A DNA stretch of 64,000 bases from Erwinia billingiae Eb661 (GTDB taxonomy: Bacteria > Pseudomonadota > Gammaproteobacteria > Enterobacterales > Enterobacteriaceae). The stretch is from positions 1,364,001-1,428,000 of the forward strand of contig NC_014306.1 of NCBI RefSeq assembly GCF_000196615.1, written 5' to 3'. Below, piece after piece: positions 35,732 to 43,756 of the stretch (position 1 is the stretch's first letter; each line of letters opens with the position of its first letter). The notes under the pieces were generated by a model that did no database searches, was not told the DNA's origin, and worked only from the letters and a program-made list of their open reading frames with translations. A program made the translations under genes and the position numbers.

Positions 35732-36373
35732 ATGCTGAAAGTCTGGGGCAGAAAAACCTCTTCCAACGTGCAGGCGGTGATGTGGTGCATTGCAGAGTTG
35801 GGATTACCCTGTGAACGGGTGGATATTGGCCATAAGTACGGTGGCAACGACACGGCAGAATTTCTGGCCATGAACCCGAATGGCACCGTACCGGTGATCC
35901 GTGACGGGGAAGGGGAACCGCTATGGGAAACCGGCGCTATCCTGCGTTATCTCGCCAATCGTTATGCTGACAGGACGTTCTGGCCGGCGGATATTGCACA
36001 ACGCGCGGCAGTGGATAAGTGGGCAGAGTGGGCCAAGATCAACGTGGCCCACAGCTTTACTGCTCCCCTGTTCTGGCGAGTGGTCAGAACGGCGGAAAAA
36101 GATCGCGATTATCCGGCCATTGCGGCAGCGCTGTCAGTGTTGAATAGCAAACTGGCAATTGCCGAGGCGCAGTTAAACCAACATGCCTATCTGGCGGGAA
36201 ATGAACTGACGCTGGCCGATATTCAGTTTGGCCATCTGCTGTTCCGTTATTTCGATATTGAACTCGCCCGCACGCCATTTCCGGCCGTCGAGGCGTATTA
36301 TCAGCGCCTGCAGCTGCGGCCCGCTTTTGTCGAGCACGTGATGGTTTCCTATGAGGATTTGCGGGTAACCTGA
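35732..36373 (+). CDS. Glutathione S-transferase family protein
   Basis: 213 residues. N-terminal thioredoxin-like domain (MLKVWGRKTSSNVQAVMWC, with TSSN as the likely glutathione-activating Ser/Thr region, cis-Pro in NGTVPVI and ETGAILRYL as the gamma-glutamyl site) and a C-terminal helical domain (LAGNELTLADIQFGHLLFRYF, the N-capping box). Substrate unknown. AGGA lies 7 nt upstream of the ATG. The upstream unrecognised gene ends 37 bp before it, so co-transcription is possible. Confidence 0.88.
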   Translation: MLKVWGRKTSSNVQAVMWCIAELGLPCERVDIGHKYGGNDTAEFLAMNPNGTVPVIRDGEGEPLWETGAILRYLANRYADRTFWPADIAQRAAVDKWAEWAKINVAHSFTAPLFWRVVRTAEKDRDYPAIAAALSVLNSKLAIAEAQLNQHAYLAGNELTLADIQFGHLLFRYFDIELARTPFPAVEAYYQRLQLRPAFVEHVMVSYEDLRVT

Positions 36374-36429
36374 GTGAATGCACGGCCTGAGGAAAGGGCA
36401 GACAATCAGCACGCCGCGATTGTCCGCAA

Positions 36430-36460
36430 AACAAAAGGGCCCTGAGATAAGGGCCCTTAA
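36430..36460 (-). terminator. Terminator between convergent GST and small gene
   Basis: AAGGGCCC / GGGCCCTT with an 8-nt loop; on the minus strand it is followed by TTTTGTTTT, so it mainly serves the gene at 36476. Confidence 0.72.
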
Positions 36461-36475
36461 TCAATCACGCCACCG

Positions 36476-36721
36476 CTAATGCGGCTGAACAAAGCCTGCT
36501 TTTACCATCTCATCTCTGAATGCATTGGCAATCACCCGGTTTCCGCCGGTAACGGGATAAATCACGTTATTCACCACGTCGTCCAGGTAATGTTCATTAA
36601 ACTCCTGGAGGGTGAGCTGCGACCCGCCTTCATCATTGATGGCAATCGATCCTTTAATATGATTGCCGTTGTGTTTGGCCTTCAGGCTATAACGGCCCAT
36701 GCTGCTATTAATTGTGCTCAT
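36476..36721 (-). CDS. Small hypothetical protein
   Basis: 81 residues (MSTINSSMGRYSLKAKHNGN...KAGFVQPH), soluble, mixed alpha/beta, no signal or membrane segment. AAGGAG lies 7 nt before the ATG, which with the following terminator makes it a real gene. I do not recognise the family. Confidence 0.68.
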   Translation of the reverse strand: MSTINSSMGRYSLKAKHNGNHIKGSIAINDEGGSQLTLQEFNEHYLDDVVNNVIYPVTGGNRVIANAFRDEMVKAGFVQPH

Positions 36722-37060
36722 AAGATCTCCTTGTTAACGTCATGAAAAAGTCATAGCAAGTGAGTCCATAGCAAATGACACTCATCAGTTTAGTCCCACC
36801 GCGCAGTGACATCCTGGTGAGAAAGGTAAAGAAAACGCAGAGCGTGACCGCCATCGCGAAAAAAATCGGGTAGGGGATTTTAACGTTAATTATTTAGCTA
36901 ACGTTATGACAATAAAGCATTAATTTGGCATCTGGACGCTAAGTGTCTGAACGGACTTTATTCGCTGGCGTGAGGCGCCGATTGCGCAAAGGAAAAAATC
37001 TTCTTCTATACTCAAGCCACTACATCGTAGTGACTTTTTACTGTGGCTGAGGAAAATGGA
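36722..37060. promoter_or_regulatory. Divergent intergenic region with a sigma-S-like -10 before yohP
   Basis: 339 bp without another gene. CTATACT at 37006-37012, preceded by TT and followed by CAAG, fits the sigma-S extended -10 (CTAYACT) and lies about 50 bp before yohP. In the short leader a hairpin CACTAC-ATC-GTAGTG (37018-37032) precedes ACTTTTTA. Confidence 0.5.
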
Positions 37061-37144
37061 ATGAAGCTAATACTTTGGATTATTGCGATTATTTTTATTG
37101 TTGGTTTATTGACCATCACAGGCGTGTTCAAAATTCTGTTCTAA
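37061..37144 (+). CDS. yohP: YohP-like 27-residue inner-membrane peptide
   Basis: ATG at 37061 to TAA at 37142-37144 encodes MKLILWIIAIIFIVGLLTIT followed by GVFKILF. Length, the MKxILW start and the TGVFKxxF end match E. coli YohP as I recall it, a single-span inner-membrane small protein made in stationary phase and studied as a model for post-translational SRP targeting. GAGGA lies 7 nt upstream. Its last four bases overlap those of the convergent zinc-ribbon gene. Confidence 0.85.
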   Translation: MKLILWIIAIIFIVGLLTITGVFKILF

Positions 37145-37338
37145 GACTCAGGTGGCAGTGGAGTCCTGCGCGCTGTCACCTCTTCACTTTGTAAAAGGGC
37201 GCTTCTGAAAGAAAGATCCTTCAGGCTGATCGGCTTTTTACAGGTTGCACAACGTGCGCCATGATGTTGACCGAACCGATCTCCTCGGGTGGTAAAGACT
37301 ATCTTCACCTCACCACATTTATTGCAGCGAATTCTCAT
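37141..37338 (-). CDS. Small zinc-ribbon protein
   Basis: 65 residues beginning MRIRCNKCGE, with a second pair CATCKK; the two CxxC pairs about 23 residues apart form a zinc ribbon. The tail is basic and disordered. A very strong ribosome site AAGGAGGTGAG precedes the ATG. No further function can be read. It is convergent with yohP and the stop codons overlap. Confidence 0.75.
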   Translation of the reverse strand: MRIRCNKCGEVKIVFTTRGDRFGQHHGARCATCKKPISLKDLSFRSALLQSEEVTARRTPLPPES

Positions 37339-37833
37339 CAGCTCTCACCTCCTTGCTTTAAGCGTCCTCTGAGTCTACCAAAAAAAATCCGCACATTGAT
37401 AAATTATACTTATCAGTAAACTCAGGTGATATTCACCGGTAACAAATTGATTAATAAGGATGACCTTAGAGTATGTAGGTGATTATTTCACGTTTGACGA
37501 TTAAGGATTTTTCTTAGGGCGGGATTTAATTTTGCTTACAGGGGATTCTTAGCAGGAGCAACTGAGCGGGTTTCGCTCATGACGGTAAGCATAGGACTAC
37601 GCTTGCCTGGGATTCATCCTGGAGAAAGCGTGGCAAGGCATTGTTAAAATCGCCTTCAGAAAAAATTGAGCCAGATGCCCGTTAGCTGCATAAAAATAAA
37701 GCAGGCACATTCAGCAAGCGTTTAAGCGGCATCGGTATAATGGCTATTTTTACGACGGAACGACATTTGGATTGCTTCTGATTGCCGTTAGTAACAGCGT
37801 CTTTTCAACACCATGTGAACGGTAGATCATTCA
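37339..37833. promoter_or_regulatory. Intergenic region upstream of pagP
   Basis: 495 bp between divergent genes. A TATAAT -10 stands at 37736-37741, about 93 bp before pagP, without a recognisable -35, which suggests an activator-dependent promoter. I looked for a PhoP box (GTTTA direct repeats) and found only one half-like GTTTA at 37719-37723 with wrong spacing. The short hairpin TGAGCG/CGCTCA near 37562-37578 is unexplained. Confidence 0.4.
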
Positions 37834-38406
37834 GTGAAGTCACTAAAACTCCCCCTTTTCTTGCTGGCCCTGTCCAGTCTGTGTTTTGCGCCTTTTGCCG
37901 GGGCGATCACCCTGGCGACCGGTATCTCAAGTACCTGGACGGCGTTTACTGACAACGTCAGCGAAACCTGGAACACCCCTGATAACTACGATGTGTATCT
38001 TCCCGCTGTCACCTGGCATAACCGACTGACCTACGACAGTGATAAAACCGACCGATACAATGAACGTCCCTGGGGAGCTGGTGGCGGGATTTCCCATTAC
38101 GATGAGAAAGGGAACTGGAACGGCCTCTATCTGATGGCATTTAAGGACTCCTATAATAAATGGGAACCGATCGGCGGTTACGGCTGGGAAAAGACCTGGC
38201 GACCGTTGAACGATCAGGATTTTCACCTCGGTTTAGGCTACACCGCAGGGGTGACGGCGCGTGATAACTGGAAGTACATTCCCATCCCTTTAGTGCTGCC
38301 CTTAGCATCAATAGGTTACAGCAAGGCGACTTTCCAGATGACTTATATACCAGGCACTTACAATAACGGAAACGTTTACTTTGCCTGGTTCCGCTGGCAG
38401 TTTTAG
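37834..38406 (+). CDS. pagP: Lipid A palmitoyltransferase PagP
   Basis: 190 residues with a GTG start and a signal peptide cleaved near AGA. The eight-stranded outer-membrane barrel ends with FAWFRWQF. Catalytic His62 (TWHNRLTY), Asp105 and Ser106 (AFKDSYNKW) are present, and the blocks [34 protein letters not shown] and [16 protein letters not shown] match E. coli PagP. It transfers palmitate from phospholipids to lipid A. As in E. coli it lies just upstream of cspE. Confidence 0.95.
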   Translation: MKSLKLPLFLLALSSLCFAPFAGAITLATGISSTWTAFTDNVSETWNTPDNYDVYLPAVTWHNRLTYDSDKTDRYNERPWGAGGGISHYDEKGNWNGLYLMAFKDSYNKWEPIGGYGWEKTWRPLNDQDFHLGLGYTAGVTARDNWKYIPIPLVLPLASIGYSKATFQMTYIPGTYNNGNVYFAWFRWQF

Positions 38407-38557
38407 CTGCGGGAAGCGTGGCGAAAGTATGACGTATCTTCAAAAAAGGCGATATTTATCACTTTTTCGCGGTGGGTGACTGGACAAAAGCCTCGGCAAT
38501 TGCTGTACTAACCACCGACACAGTTTAGTGTCCATTTTTCATGTAAAGGTAATATAG

Positions 38558-38767
38558 ATGTCTAAGATTAAAGGTAGCGTTAAGTGGTTTAATGAGTCCA
38601 AAGGATTCGGTTTCATTACTCCTGAAGATGGTAGCAAAGACGTGTTCGTACACTTCTCTGCCATCCAGAGCAATGGTTTCAAAACTCTGGCTGAAGGTCA
38701 GCGCGTAGAGTTCGAAATCACCAACGGTGCCAAAGGCCCATCTGCTGCTAACGTTGCCGCTATTTAA
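38558..38767 (+). CDS. cspE: Cold-shock family RNA chaperone CspE
   Basis: 69 residues, almost identical to E. coli CspE ([20 protein letters not shown]). RNA-binding motifs KGFGFI and VFVHFS are present. It acts as an RNA chaperone and antiterminator. The gene has a 150-bp upstream region and its own strong terminator. Confidence 0.97.
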   Translation: MSKIKGSVKWFNESKGFGFITPEDGSKDVFVHFSAIQSNGFKTLAEGQRVEFEITNGAKGPSAANVAAI

Positions 38768-38784
38768 GTTACCAGACAGAATTC

Positions 38785-38815
38785 TAAAAACCCGCCGATT
38801 GGCGGGTTTTTTTTT
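38785..38815 (+). terminator. Terminator of cspE
   Basis: AAAACCCGCC / GGCGGGTTTT, loop GATT, nine consecutive T residues (38807-38815). Confidence 0.95.
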
Positions 38816-38866
38816 GCGTTATTTTTACCCCTTTCCGCAGGTGAAAAGGGACGAATGCTTCTCCGG

Positions 38867-38962
38867 TTAGCGGGCGAAATACTGGCTAAGCCAGAGCGCA
38901 GCCGCCAACAGGCTCACGGTAACAGCAACAGCTTCAGGCAGGGATTTTGGTAAGATATTCAT
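38867..38962 (-). CDS. Possible 31-residue membrane peptide
   Basis: ATG at 38962 encodes MNILPKSLPEAVAVTVSLLA followed by AALWLSQYFAR and TAA. It is one hydrophobic helix with a basic C-terminal end, a common layout for enterobacterial small membrane proteins. The ribosome site is weak, so this is tentative. The rest of the gap (38816-39190) shows nothing else. Confidence 0.33.
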   Translation of the reverse strand: MNILPKSLPEAVAVTVSLLAAALWLSQYFAR

Positions 38963-39190
38963 TGGGTCAACTCTTTGGCTGGTTTTATCAAAGAGTGTGG
39001 CGAAACATTATTAAGGAAACATTAATAAACCCGTTTTGGCCAACGGGATCCCGCCGATTTGCCTGCTGGCCTGAAATGCGGCTGCGGGTCTGTAACAACC
39101 GCCCGGTTTCTGACACTTGCTTATCCTGCCGGGCAAGCTATAAACATAGGCGAGAGGGCCCTGCATAGGCTCATAACTGGAGGAAGCGTG

Positions 39191-39619
39191 ATGAAAATCC
39201 GTCTGGCGGAAGCCAATGACAGTTTTGCCCTGAGTGCCCTGTTAGCCGAACTGGGCTACGAGAATACCGAAGGGTTTATTGAACGGCGTCTTGCACAGCT
39301 GATTGATGACCAGACCGAGGAGCTGTTGGTTGCCGTTTATGGCAACACGGTGCTGGGTTTCCTGTCTTTACACTTTATTCCCCAGCTGGCGCTGGCCGGT
39401 GATTTTGCCCGCGTTAGCTACTTCTGCGTGGCAGAAGGTGAGCGCAGCAAAGGCGCAGGACAAAAGTTGCTGCAGCATGCGGAACAGGTGGCAAAGCAGC
39501 GGGGTTGCGACCGGATGGAAGTCCATTGCAATGCGCACCGCATCAAAGCCAATGCGTTTTATGCCCGGGAAGGTTACAGCGAATCTCCCCGTTATCTGAT
39601 CAAAGACCTCAACGAATAG
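39191..39619 (+). CDS. GNAT-family N-acetyltransferase
   Basis: 142 residues from the ATG at 39191 (GGAGGA 7 nt upstream; a GTG one codon before is possible). Acetyl-CoA-binding region FCVAEGERSKGAGQKLLQHAEQ (motif A, R/Q-x-x-G-x-G/A-like), then HCNAHRIKANAFYAREGY (motif B). Substrate unknown. It is convergent with the MocR gene, overlapping it by 11 bp. Confidence 0.85.
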   Translation: MKIRLAEANDSFALSALLAELGYENTEGFIERRLAQLIDDQTEELLVAVYGNTVLGFLSLHFIPQLALAGDFARVSYFCVAEGERSKGAGQKLLQHAEQVAKQRGCDRMEVHCNAHRIKANAFYAREGYSESPRYLIKDLNE

Positions 39620-40958
39620 CGTTACTGTCCAGCCCACTGGCCAGCAGCAGAGCGTCGGCAATACTCTCAATGCGGTCACTTTGGATCATTGAGATGCTGA
39701 CGCGGATAAACTGAATCCCTCCAATGCGGCAGCGCTCCCCTGGCAGGACGGCAATACCGCGTGCCGCCAGCGTGATCATCGCAAACTGCTCCGATTGCAC
39801 CGGCATAAAAATACTCAGACCATCACGGTCCGGCAGTTCCAGGCCTCGCTTTGCCAGCGCGCTGAGCAGCTCGCGACGACGCTTAGCGTAAATCGCTTTC
39901 GCCTGCTGTATCTGCTGCTGGGTCGCGGGATCGTTAATCATCCATGCCACTGCCTGCTGAGTAATGCGGCTGGTCCAGCCGGCGCCAAAATTGCGCCATG
40001 ACTGAATACGCTTAAGGTGCTCAGACGGGCCAGAAAGGACCGCCAGACGCAGATCGGGTCCGTAAGCCTTGGAGTAAGAACGGACGTGCAGGGTGCGTTC
40101 CGGGAAATAACGGCCCAGGCTCCAGACCGGATGCACCGACAATTCGCCGATGCCATCATCTTCCACAATCAACGTCCGCGTACCCATTAACACTTTCGCC
40201 AGCGCTTCGCTGCGTGCTTCACTGACCGTATGGCCGGTGGCGGAGTGCGTCCTCGGCTGATAGATAAAGGCGGTTGCGCCTTTATTCAGTAACATCGCCA
40301 GCGCGCCAGGCAGCGGGCCGTGCTCATCACAAGCCAGCGGCATCACTTCGGCGCCAATATTGTCCAGAATATCCAGCAGCCTGGTGGCGGTGGGATCCTC
40401 AATGATCACCTTTTCTCCTGGCGAAAACAGCGTCTGCACGAGGGTATTCATCGCCGCAAAGCCCCCCTCGGTCGCCAGCCAGGCGTCGGCCTGGTAAGGC
40501 CAGTCCGGTTTGATCGCCTCCAGCAACGGCTGCGAGATCGGATCGCGCTGGTAGCTGTTGAGCTGTGGGCAAAGAACGCCCTGGCGCATCGCCTCCTGCA
40601 GATCGGGCATTAACGTCGGATCGGGGGACGCCATGGCCAGATCGGCGCGGATATTGTCGCCATAATTGCCGATCTTCTCAAAACGCACCGGCCTCGGCGT
40701 GACGTTATCGCCACAGACCCACACGCCGCTGCGGCCTTTCCCGGCAATCACCTTCTGCCGCTTTAACTGTCCCCAGGCGGCGGAAACCGTCGCCGGACTG
40801 ACGCCTAACGCTTCTGCGAGATCGCGAACCGAAGGCAAATGCGTGCCTATCGGGATTTGCCCTTCGCGAATCAGGCCCGCCGTCACCCCGGCAATCCCTT
40901 TAACAGAAGCATCGGTAAGGCGTTCAGCAAACCAGCGCAGGTCCAGCGTTGAGGTCAT
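39609..40958 (-). CDS. MocR-family regulator (GntR DNA-binding domain fused to aminotransferase)
   Basis: 449 residues. Winged helix at about 12-80 (LPSVRDLAEALGVSPATVSAAWGQL), linker, then a fold-type I aminotransferase-like domain with the PLP-binding Lys297 in RSYSKAYGPDLRL and the Asp in VEDDGIGEL. Such regulators sense PLP adducts of amines or amino acids. It is divergent from the five-gene operon beginning at 41093 with 134 bp between, and most likely controls it. Confidence 0.9.
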   Translation of the reverse strand: MTSTLDLRWFAERLTDASVKGIAGVTAGLIREGQIPIGTHLPSVRDLAEALGVSPATVSAAWGQLKRQKVIAGKGRSGVWVCGDNVTPRPVRFEKIGNYGDNIRADLAMASPDPTLMPDLQEAMRQGVLCPQLNSYQRDPISQPLLEAIKPDWPYQADAWLATEGGFAAMNTLVQTLFSPGEKVIIEDPTATRLLDILDNIGAEVMPLACDEHGPLPGALAMLLNKGATAFIYQPRTHSATGHTVSEARSEALAKVLMGTRTLIVEDDGIGELSVHPVWSLGRYFPERTLHVRSYSKAYGPDLRLAVLSGPSEHLKRIQSWRNFGAGWTSRITQQAVAWMINDPATQQQIQQAKAIYAKRRRELLSALAKRGLELPDRDGLSIFMPVQSEQFAMITLAARGIAVLPGERCRIGGIQFIRVSISMIQSDRIESIADALLLASGLDSNAIR

Positions 40959-40991
40959 AAGAAATCCGTTTGTTCAGTAACAAAGAAATTA

Positions 40992-41023
40992 TTGTACAGC
41001 TATTATTATCGATCTAGTATCGA
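40992..41023 (+). promoter_or_regulatory. Candidate promoter and MocR operator of the 41-45 kb operon
   Basis: Direct repeat TATCGA at 41007-41012 and 41018-41023, one helical turn (11 bp) apart. It lies over a weak promoter, TTGTAC (40992-40997) and TAGTAT (41015-41020) with a 17-bp spacer. MocR regulators such as GabR usually bind direct repeats. Confidence 0.4.
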
Positions 41024-41092
41024 ATTCAAGCAGTAATTGCACACAAATTATGCGCCCCGTTCCGGCGCTCTTCAGGGCAGAGAGAGATAACG

Positions 41093-42058
41093 ATGGTCAC
41101 GATCAGACTGGCAGTTAGAGATTGGGATTACTTCACGCCGCTGGCGCTGGGCGATATCAAACCGCAGGGGTTTGCGCTGGAAGTGCATCGCGTGGGTACG
41201 CTGGTCGGCGACCTGGCGACCAGCAGCGAGTATGACGCGGCAGAAATTTCCTTCAGCCGCTATGCTCAGGGCAGGGCAAAAGGTGACAGCTCCTTGCTCG
41301 CCTTGCCCCACATCCTGATGCGTGGCTTCCGCCAGCGTTGCATCATCACCACCGAAGACAACCCGATCGTCTCTCTTGAGCAGTTGAAGGGGGCCAAAAT
41401 TGGCGTGACCGGCTGGCAGGATTCCGGCAATACCTGGACCCGTGCGGTCCTACGTGAAGCCGGCGTCGATATTGATGATGCTTACTGGTTTGCCGGTCGC
41501 CTGACGGCTGACCATCCCGTTGTTGACCGTCTGAACGGTTTTGGCCGTCCGGGCCGCATTGAAGCCGCACCCGGCGAGCACCCGTTGATCGACCTGCTGC
41601 GTGCCGGTGAACTGGATGCCGTCTTTACGCCGTTTATGCCACAGGGCTTCTTCCTGAAAGGCTCCGGCCTGCGCCAGTTGCAGACTGATTTCCGTCAGGC
41701 AGAACTGGATTACTTCAACCGGGTTGGCTATATCCCTGGCCATCACCTGCTGGCCTTTAAATCTTCCTTTGCCGAAGCCCATCCGGACATTCCTCAGCAG
41801 CTCAGCGAGCTGATCGATCAATCGGCCAAAATGTGGAACGACAAGCGCGAAAAGTATGCTGATACCACCCCCTGGTTGTTGGACGATTTGCGACGCACCG
41901 CGCAGGATTTACCTGCCGACTGGAACGCAAATGGTTTTGACGCTAACAAGAAGATGATTGCCGATTTCGGCACAGAGCTTTTTGAGCAGGGAATCACTTC
42001 TCAATGCCTTACGCCTGAGGATTTGTTCCCGGCCGTGACCAAAGGATCAATACGATGA
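41093..42058 (+). CDS. Periplasmic-binding-fold protein without signal peptide (4,5-dihydroxyphthalate decarboxylase/NMT1-like)
   Basis: 321 residues. It has the type II substrate-binding fold (TIRLAVRDWDYFTPL, then LKGAKIGVTGWQDSGNTW and GELDAVFTPFMP) but starts without any signal peptide, so it is cytoplasmic. This suits the 4,5-dihydroxyphthalate decarboxylase-like subgroup, which are enzymes or enzyme-like relatives of binding proteins; the reaction here is not known. First gene of the operon under the divergent MocR gene; ATGA overlap with the amidase gene. GAGAGA lies upstream of the ATG. Confidence 0.72.
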   Translation: MVTIRLAVRDWDYFTPLALGDIKPQGFALEVHRVGTLVGDLATSSEYDAAEISFSRYAQGRAKGDSSLLALPHILMRGFRQRCIITTEDNPIVSLEQLKGAKIGVTGWQDSGNTWTRAVLREAGVDIDDAYWFAGRLTADHPVVDRLNGFGRPGRIEAAPGEHPLIDLLRAGELDAVFTPFMPQGFFLKGSGLRQLQTDFRQAELDYFNRVGYIPGHHLLAFKSSFAEAHPDIPQQLSELIDQSAKMWNDKREKYADTTPWLLDDLRRTAQDLPADWNANGFDANKKMIADFGTELFEQGITSQCLTPEDLFPAVTKGSIR

Positions 42059-42849
42059 AAGTTGCATTAGGACAGTTCGCAGTCAGCCGCGAGTGGCAGG
42101 AAAATGCCGTGACCTGCACCGGTTTAATGGCCCAGGCGCTGGCCGGTGGTGCCGATTTGCTGGTGTTACCGGAAGGCGTGCTGGCGCGTGATATTGCCGA
42201 TCCTGATTTGGTGCTGAAGGCCGCACAGCCGCTCGATGGCCCGTTCCTGACGGAAGTCTATGCCGCCAGCCGTGGCAACACGTTGACCACGATGATGACC
42301 GTCCACGTGCCCACGCCCGATGGTCGTGCGCTGAACGTGCTGATCGCCATCCGTAACGGCGAAATCATCGCCCGCTACGACAAGCTGCATCTTTATGATG
42401 CCTTCGCGATGCAGGAATCCCGCAACGTCACGGCAGGCAATGAGGTTCCGCCGCTGGTTGAAGTTGCCGGCATGAAAGTTGGCCTGATGACCTGTTACGA
42501 CGTGCGTTTCCCGGAGCAGGCGCGTCGCCTGGTGCTGGACGGTGCGGATGTGCTGGTGCTGCCGGCCGCCTGGGTTAAAGGCCCGTTAAAAGAGATGCAT
42601 TGGGAAGTTCTGGTCACCGCCCGCGCGCTGGAAAATACCTGTTATATGGTGGCGGTCGGTGAGTGTGGTCCGCGCAATATCGGTAACAGCCTGGTGGTGG
42701 ATCCGCTCGGCGTGGCGATTGCCAAAGCCGCTGAAGCCCCGGCGCTGGTCTTTGCCGATTTAGATCCGGCCCGTATTGCGCATGCGCGCCACGTGCTGCC
42801 GGTGTTGGAAAACCGCCGTTTCGCGCGTCCTGAATTGAATAAACAATAA
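42055..42849 (+). CDS. ybeM: Nitrilase-superfamily amidase, YbeM-like (deaminated glutathione amidase)
   Basis: 264 residues with the complete catalytic triad Glu40 (VLPEGV), Lys110 (RYDKLHLYDAF) and Cys147 (MTCYDVRFPE). It resembles the Nit1/YbeM branch, which hydrolyses deaminated glutathione; E. coli ybeM also lies beside tatE, as this operon does. Here it is embedded between a binding-fold gene and an amino-acid ABC transporter, so the in vivo substrate may be the imported amide rather than a repair substrate. ATGA overlap with the gene before; 19 bp to the next. Confidence 0.78.
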   Translation: MKVALGQFAVSREWQENAVTCTGLMAQALAGGADLLVLPEGVLARDIADPDLVLKAAQPLDGPFLTEVYAASRGNTLTTMMTVHVPTPDGRALNVLIAIRNGEIIARYDKLHLYDAFAMQESRNVTAGNEVPPLVEVAGMKVGLMTCYDVRFPEQARRLVLDGADVLVLPAAWVKGPLKEMHWEVLVTARALENTCYMVAVGECGPRNIGNSLVVDPLGVAIAKAAEAPALVFADLDPARIAHARHVLPVLENRRFARPELNKQ

Positions 42850-42868
42850 GACACCGGGGAAATTTATA

Positions 42869-43756
42869 ATGAAAAAGATAGCGACCGCCATTGCACTGGC
42901 TCTGGGATTAAGTGCAGGTTGTGCCCAGGCCGCAGACGCCATTCCGGCGCAGAAAGTCGATCAGGCGTTACACGACCGTTTACCGGCGGATATTAAAACC
43001 GCTGGCAAAATGATCTCGGTAAATAACGGCTCCTTCCCGCCTTATGAGATCGTTGAAGGCCCGACCACCATGACCGGCGCGTCTGCCGATTTAACCGAAG
43101 CCCTGGCACAACTGCTGGGCATCAAGATCGAACATGCCACGGTCAGTGGTCTGTCGGGCGTGTTGGCTGGCATTAAGTCAGGTCGCTATCAGTTAGCTAT
43201 TGGCCCGATTGGCGACTATCCGGACCGCCAGGCTAAAAATGATTTTATCGACTTCGTGCAGGAGTTTGTGGTGTTTGCCGTGCAGAAAGGCAACCCAGCG
43301 CAAATCAACGGCCTCGACGATACCTGCGGTAAGCGGATTGCGGTGATGGCTGCCGGCTCTGCTGAGCAGGTGATCCGCAAACAATCTCTGGTCTGTACCG
43401 ATGCGGGTAAACCGGCGGTGACCGTCCAGTCATTTACCGACCAGCCTTCGTCGATTCTGGCGGTGCGCTCTAAACGTTCCGATGCCTTCTTCTCGTCTCA
43501 GGCCCCGCTGGTGTACTTCGTTGACCAGGCGCACGGCCAGCTGGAGTTAACCGGCCAGGGCAAGAAAAATGGTTTTGGCGATATCTTCCAGGGCACCGTG
43601 GTTCCTAAGGATTCTGAACTGGGGAAAGTGGTCCTCGACGGTTATAAAGCGCTGTTCGCCAACGGCACCTACGCGGCGATCATGAAAAAGTGGAAGCTGG
43701 ATGGCAACATGATCAGCGCACCGGGGGTTAACCTGGCGAAAGGGGCGGCGAAATGA
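42869..43756 (+). CDS. Polar amino-acid ABC transporter, periplasmic binding protein
   Basis: 295 residues, signal peptide cleaved after AQA (residue about 21). SBP family 3 signature: NGSFPPYEIVEG, ALAQLLGIKIEHATV, LAGIKSGRYQLAIGPIGD, and the C-terminal YAAIMKKWKLDG. Two cysteines (DDTCGKR and SLVCTD) may form a disulphide. It delivers its ligand, probably a polar amino acid or derivative, to the permease encoded next (ATGA overlap). Confidence 0.88.
   Translation: MKKIATAIALALGLSAGCAQAADAIPAQKVDQALHDRLPADIKTAGKMISVNNGSFPPYEIVEGPTTMTGASADLTEALAQLLGIKIEHATVSGLSGVLAGIKSGRYQLAIGPIGDYPDRQAKNDFIDFVQEFVVFAVQKGNPAQINGLDDTCGKRIAVMAAGSAEQVIRKQSLVCTDAGKPAVTVQSFTDQPSSILAVRSKRSDAFFSSQAPLVYFVDQAHGQLELTGQGKKNGFGDIFQGTVVPKDSELGKVVLDGYKALFANGTYAAIMKKWKLDGNMISAPGVNLAKGAAK

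Noticed and set aside
37700..37745. PhoP box before pagP
   Set aside because: Only one GTTTA-like half-site is present and the second repeat does not occur at the required 5-bp spacing.
34277..37833. Region of small unknown genes considered as a mobile island
   Set aside because: No integrase, transposase, tRNA, direct-repeat ends or phage gene is visible; yohP, the zinc ribbon and pagP look native.
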